From NCBI GenBank assembly GCA_030054245.1, contig JASGCH010000007.1, positions 1 through 15,923 on the forward strand: a DNA stretch of 15,923 bases. The letters are read 5' to 3'. Below are positions 13,107-15,923 of this stretch, in pieces. The notes beneath the pieces are model-generated. The model worked only from the letters and a program-made list of their open reading frames with translations. It ran no database searches and was not told the origin of the DNA. The position numbers and the translations under genes are program-made. How positions within the stretch are numbered: the first letter of the stretch is position 1; each line of letters opens with the position of its first letter. The DNA is from Gammaproteobacteria bacterium. GTDB lineage: Bacteria > Pseudomonadota > Gammaproteobacteria > Burkholderiales > Burkholderiaceae_C.

Positions 13107-15361
13107 GTACATTCAATTTGCAAGAAGCACTCAGTCAGCTAAGCAATCCATCTCAATACAACAGCATACAAGCATTGTATGACCTAGCCAAGCAAGTTAA
13201 TGTTGATGCCTCTGGCAGTGTAACCATACTCTTCAGTGGTGAATCCACTGCATATAATACAGATGGCCAGCTGATCATTAGTAATCGGCAACTTTTGGAG
13301 GGGATGAAACGCAGTGGTGTAAGCATTCGAGAAATTGGTGATACCGATGTGGCTAAGTTCTTAGATTCTCCGGAATTTAAACAAGCTCTTGCCAGACAGT
13401 ACAATCTAGATGAGCGGGATCTAAACACCAAACTAGCCGACCTCTCTCCCGACAAACAGGTGGCACTGAAGTCCATGAACGACGCATTGTACCACCCCAC
13501 AAACGGGCCCTGGGCAAAGGCGTCAGATCGCTTTGTTGAGGCTACCAAAGGCGAAGTGCGTACGCTCACAGGCGGGGCGATGGCGGGTCGCGTGTTCGAA
13601 CAAACTGAATTACCACAGGCTCTGAACAACACCAAGATCACCACCATCGACGGCATTCCCCGTGGAGATTTGCAAGCCAGGGGTGTTGGCGACGCCTTCG
13701 ATGCCATCCGTGCTCAGTCGGATGTGCTAACATCCCATATCAAGGTCGTCACCAATTCCCAAGGCGATATCGTCCTAGGCGCCCATGGACCTCTTATCGA
13801 CACCCGTGCCTACTTTGCACAAACAGGGCTATCAGGCGTAGACCATCTCCCTCCGGTAGAAGGCAGCGCCTATAGGCACTTGGGCGAGTATATACCCAAC
13901 CGCTTGACCTCGCACGCGCATGGTGCGGCCATTTTACAAGGAATTATTGACCACTATCAAGCACAAGCTCATACTCTAGATTTGCCTGGTCAGGACAACG
14001 CCGCTCTGCGTGCCGGTGCTAGGAGTGCCCTAAACAAACTCGGCTGGGCTGGCGATTTACTGGCTCTGGGGCTCGCCACTACAGCCGCTAACGCCGCCTA
14101 CGAACGAGGTGACATAACTGAAGGCAACAAGATCATGCAAGGCTGGGTGATTGACTTCACCGGTGGGCTGGCCGGAGGACTGTTGGCGGCAAAACTTATG
14201 GCGAGCGCATTGACTCCGCTTTATCTGACCGGACCCGCTGGTGGCATAGTGGCTGGTGCACTGACCTTTTTTGCGAGCTTTGTTGGTAGCATAGCGGGTA
14301 GTCTAGGATTCGGGGAGTTGCTGGATACATTCTCTAGCAAAACAAGCGCCGCCGGCCTAGCTGGTACCACTCCTCCCGGCCATGACCCACTGGCACTCGA
14401 CCTAGACGGCGACGGTATAGAGACCACCAGCACGCGCGACGGCACCGTCATCTTGTTCGACCAAAATGCCGATGGCGTGAAGACAGGCACTGGTTGGGTG
14501 AAGTCAGATGACGGCTGGCTGGTACTCGACCGCAACGGCACAATCGACTCGGGTCGCGAGCTCTTTGGCGTGGACACGCTCAAGAGCAATGGGCAATTAG
14601 CTACCGACGGCTTTGACGCACTCAAAGACTTGGATGCCAATCAGGATGGCAAGATCGACGCCGCAGACAGCGTCTTTGCCAGTTTGCGTATCTGGCGCGA
14701 CCTGAACCAAGATGGCACCAGCCAAGCCGAAGAACTCACCACCCTATCTGCCCACCACATTGTTTCGATTGGCGTCAACTCAAGAGCTGTGCGCACCAAC
14801 TTGGGCAATGGCAATGTGCTCACCGCAGACGCCACCTTTACCCGTACTGATGGCAGTATAGGTACTACCGCTACCACCCAAGGTATGCTAGCCAACCTCG
14901 AACTTCTGCTCAACCCCTTCTACCGATCTTTCACCCACCAGATCACACTCACCAACCAAGCCAAAGCATTGCCTAACTTGCGTGGCTCCGGCCGGGTGCG
15001 CGACCTTGGCGAAGCCATCAGCCTCTCCACCGACCTCGGCAACTGGGTACAGACTTATATCGAATCAACCACCCGCCAAGGACAAATCGACCAACTCGAC
15101 GGCTTCATCGACCGCTGGGCCGACACGGCAGATATGAAGCCGCTCAAAGCCCAAGCCACCGCCCTCTCTGCCAGTGGTGTCAGCCTCACTTACAACTTGG
15201 CAGGGATGGCCGCGGGTACACCCACCTACGACGACTTCGTGCGCAAACTGGGTGTCGTCGAACGCTTCATGGGATTCACTTATGGTGGTGCCCAAGGGCA
15301 AGCTAGGTTCACACCATTGAATGCCACTTCTGGTAACCTCACCGTCTCCCTAGCGACTTAA
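13103..15361 (+). CDS. FrpC-type self-processing RTX protein, truncated by an in-frame stop
   Basis: A 752-residue product. Residues about 1-310 are a distinct N-terminal region I do not recognise (SVTILFSGES at 39-47, a His-rich stretch LTSHAHGAAILQGIIDHY near 268-285). Residues about 314-408 hold three Gly/Ala-rich hydrophobic segments (DLLALGLATTAANA, GGLAGGLLAAKLMASAL, GGIVAGALTFFASFVGS), possibly membrane-inserting. The self-processing module begins at Asp428-Pro429 and is identical to that of the upstream gene apart from Thr for Leu. The linker domain runs to about 704, then GTPTYDDFVRKLGVVERFMGFTYG. The TAA at 15359-15361 interrupts family sequence, because the same frame continues with recognisable domain. 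Export would normally need the C-terminal RTX region, so this truncated form may be unsecreted. GGAGG lies 7 bp before the start, which overlaps the previous stop as ATGA. Confidence 0.85.
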   Translation: MSTFNLQEALSQLSNPSQYNSIQALYDLAKQVNVDASGSVTILFSGESTAYNTDGQLIISNRQLLEGMKRSGVSIREIGDTDVAKFLDSPEFKQALARQYNLDERDLNTKLADLSPDKQVALKSMNDALYHPTNGPWAKASDRFVEATKGEVRTLTGGAMAGRVFEQTELPQALNNTKITTIDGIPRGDLQARGVGDAFDAIRAQSDVLTSHIKVVTNSQGDIVLGAHGPLIDTRAYFAQTGLSGVDHLPPVEGSAYRHLGEYIPNRLTSHAHGAAILQGIIDHYQAQAHTLDLPGQDNAALRAGARSALNKLGWAGDLLALGLATTAANAAYERGDITEGNKIMQGWVIDFTGGLAGGLLAAKLMASALTPLYLTGPAGGIVAGALTFFASFVGSIAGSLGFGELLDTFSSKTSAAGLAGTTPPGHDPLALDLDGDGIETTSTRDGTVILFDQNADGVKTGTGWVKSDDGWLVLDRNGTIDSGRELFGVDTLKSNGQLATDGFDALKDLDANQDGKIDAADSVFASLRIWRDLNQDGTSQAEELTTLSAHHIVSIGVNSRAVRTNLGNGNVLTADATFTRTDGSIGTTATTQGMLANLELLLNPFYRSFTHQITLTNQAKALPNLRGSGRVRDLGEAISLSTDLGNWVQTYIESTTRQGQIDQLDGFIDRWADTADMKPLKAQATALSASGVSLTYNLAGMAAGTPTYDDFVRKLGVVERFMGFTYGGAQGQARFTPLNATSGNLTVSLAT
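14384..15213 (+). repeat. Direct repeat copy 2: self-processing module plus linker domain (830 bp)
   Basis: Partner of 11587-12416. In this copy the coding sequence past the repeat continues into the authentic downstream part of an RTX protein (GTPTYDDFVRKLG...), so copy 2 is probably the native context and copy 1 the displaced or duplicated one. Confidence 0.95.
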
Positions 15362-15923
15362 CAAATAGCCAGCATTTCCTTGGCCTACGATAGATTCAAA
15401 ACCGATATCTATGAGTCCTTGCTGTTGCAAACCCGTCTGAGCATTTATGTCGATAAGCTAGAACTTGCTACCGTAAATGAAGCATTTGTTCTCGATTTTC
15501 AGCCGCTGGAAAATGCCTTCAAGCAAGCCATGGCAACTAACCCGCAAGACGGAATGATTGATTTGGTCGAGTTTGGCCGCTGGCGAAACTCGTCTGAAGA
15601 ATCTGAACTGGAACGCCACTGATTTTCTCGTTACCCAACTCAATGCATCCCCCGACTTGGGTGCATTCAGTAAAGAACTGAGTAGCTGGACAGTTCGCTT
15701 TGCCGCTACGACTGAACACACCCTCACAGGTACCCCACTATCAGATTTGTTAGTGGGCACCAATACCGCCGACGCTTTATCTGGCCAAGATGGTAATGAC
15801 CTATTGCTAAGCAAGGGTGGTAACGACACGCTGTACGGTCAAGCTGGCAACGACACTCTAGACGGCGGTCATGGCAACGACTACCTCGAAGGTGGCATGG
15901 GATCCGACACCTATTTGTTCGGC
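15362..15923 (+). pseudogene. Severed C-terminal part of the RTX protein (stop codon plus frameshift), continues past window
   Basis: After the TAA at 15359-15361 the same frame reads QIASISLAYDRFKTDIYES, then LLLQTRLSIYVDKLELATV and [12 protein letters not shown]. This matches the conserved region that normally links the self-processing and RTX parts in such proteins. The frame ends at 15622 (TGA). The next frame, open from 15558, carries [20 protein letters not shown], then [20 protein letters not shown] and RTX repeats to the window edge. A one-base shift between about 15558 and 15622 is therefore needed to rejoin them. Neither remnant has a good start or ribosome binding site; an ATG-less lead-in and a possible TTG at 15380 are not convincing. 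This is either true gene decay or two sequencing errors in one gene. Confidence 0.8.
15783..15923 (+). repeat. RTX calcium-binding nonapeptide repeats (partial, continues past edge)
   Basis: Translated in the frame beginning at 15783 the sequence gives [36 protein letters not shown] and GGMGSDTYL. These are successive nonapeptides of the GGxGxDxUx type that bind Ca2+ and form a parallel beta-roll in type I-secreted proteins. The run [17 protein letters not shown] just before is the usual lead-in. More repeats and the C-terminal secretion signal would lie beyond the window. Confidence 0.9.

Noticed and set aside
15380..15622. Independent 80-residue gene after the RTX stop
   Set aside because: It begins at TTG without a ribosome binding site, and its sequence continues the domain of the upstream frame, so it was treated as part of the broken gene.

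Overview
The window looks like chromosome from a moderately AT-rich proteobacterium, most likely beta- or gamma-. The evidence is the lepA-lepB-rnc core block with proteobacterial-type LepB, a MeaB/propionyl-CoA carboxylase pair, RsgA, and FrpC-like RTX proteins of the kind known from Neisseria and other betaproteobacteria. No rRNA, tRNA, CRISPR array or transposase gene was seen, and the species cannot be named from the sequence.

Layout. 1-553 (-): 5' part of an MDR-family NADP-dependent oxidoreductase that runs off the left edge. 813-1079 (-): small two-helix membrane protein. 1446-5124 (+): lepA, lepB (overlapping as TAATG) and rnc. 5245-7815 (+): meaB and the carboxyltransferase (beta) subunit of an acyl-CoA, probably propionyl-CoA, carboxylase. 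7996-8649 (+): small SAM methyltransferase. 8881-9771 (-): rsgA. 10368 to the right edge (+): an accessory locus of two tandem pairs, each a small gene followed by a gene with a FrpC-type self-processing module. The last gene once continued into an RTX calcium-binding secretion domain.

Two things stand out. First, most intergenic gaps hold a copy or remnant of one non-coding repeat family of up to about 243 bp. It has near-perfect 21-bp terminal inverted repeats (AAGACTGTTGCACC...GGTGCAACAGTCTT), an overall imperfect palindrome and no coding capacity, so it looks MITE-like or Correia-like. One copy abuts a 43-bp duplication of the lepA start region.

Second, the accessory locus carries the same 830-bp segment twice with only about two visible base differences. 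It encodes the FrpC-type Asp-Pro self-cleavage module plus a linker domain. Each copy is fused to a different, unrelated N-terminal domain and preceded by a different small partner gene. This suggests an N-terminal-cassette-swapping, self-processing effector system, analogous to frpD-frpC and to polymorphic toxin tip exchange. The RTX-bearing copy is interrupted by one in-frame TAA and then a frameshift, and the upstream copy lacks RTX repeats entirely. As sequenced, neither is an intact type I secretion substrate. How the system works, and any toxin or immunity role, is inference.
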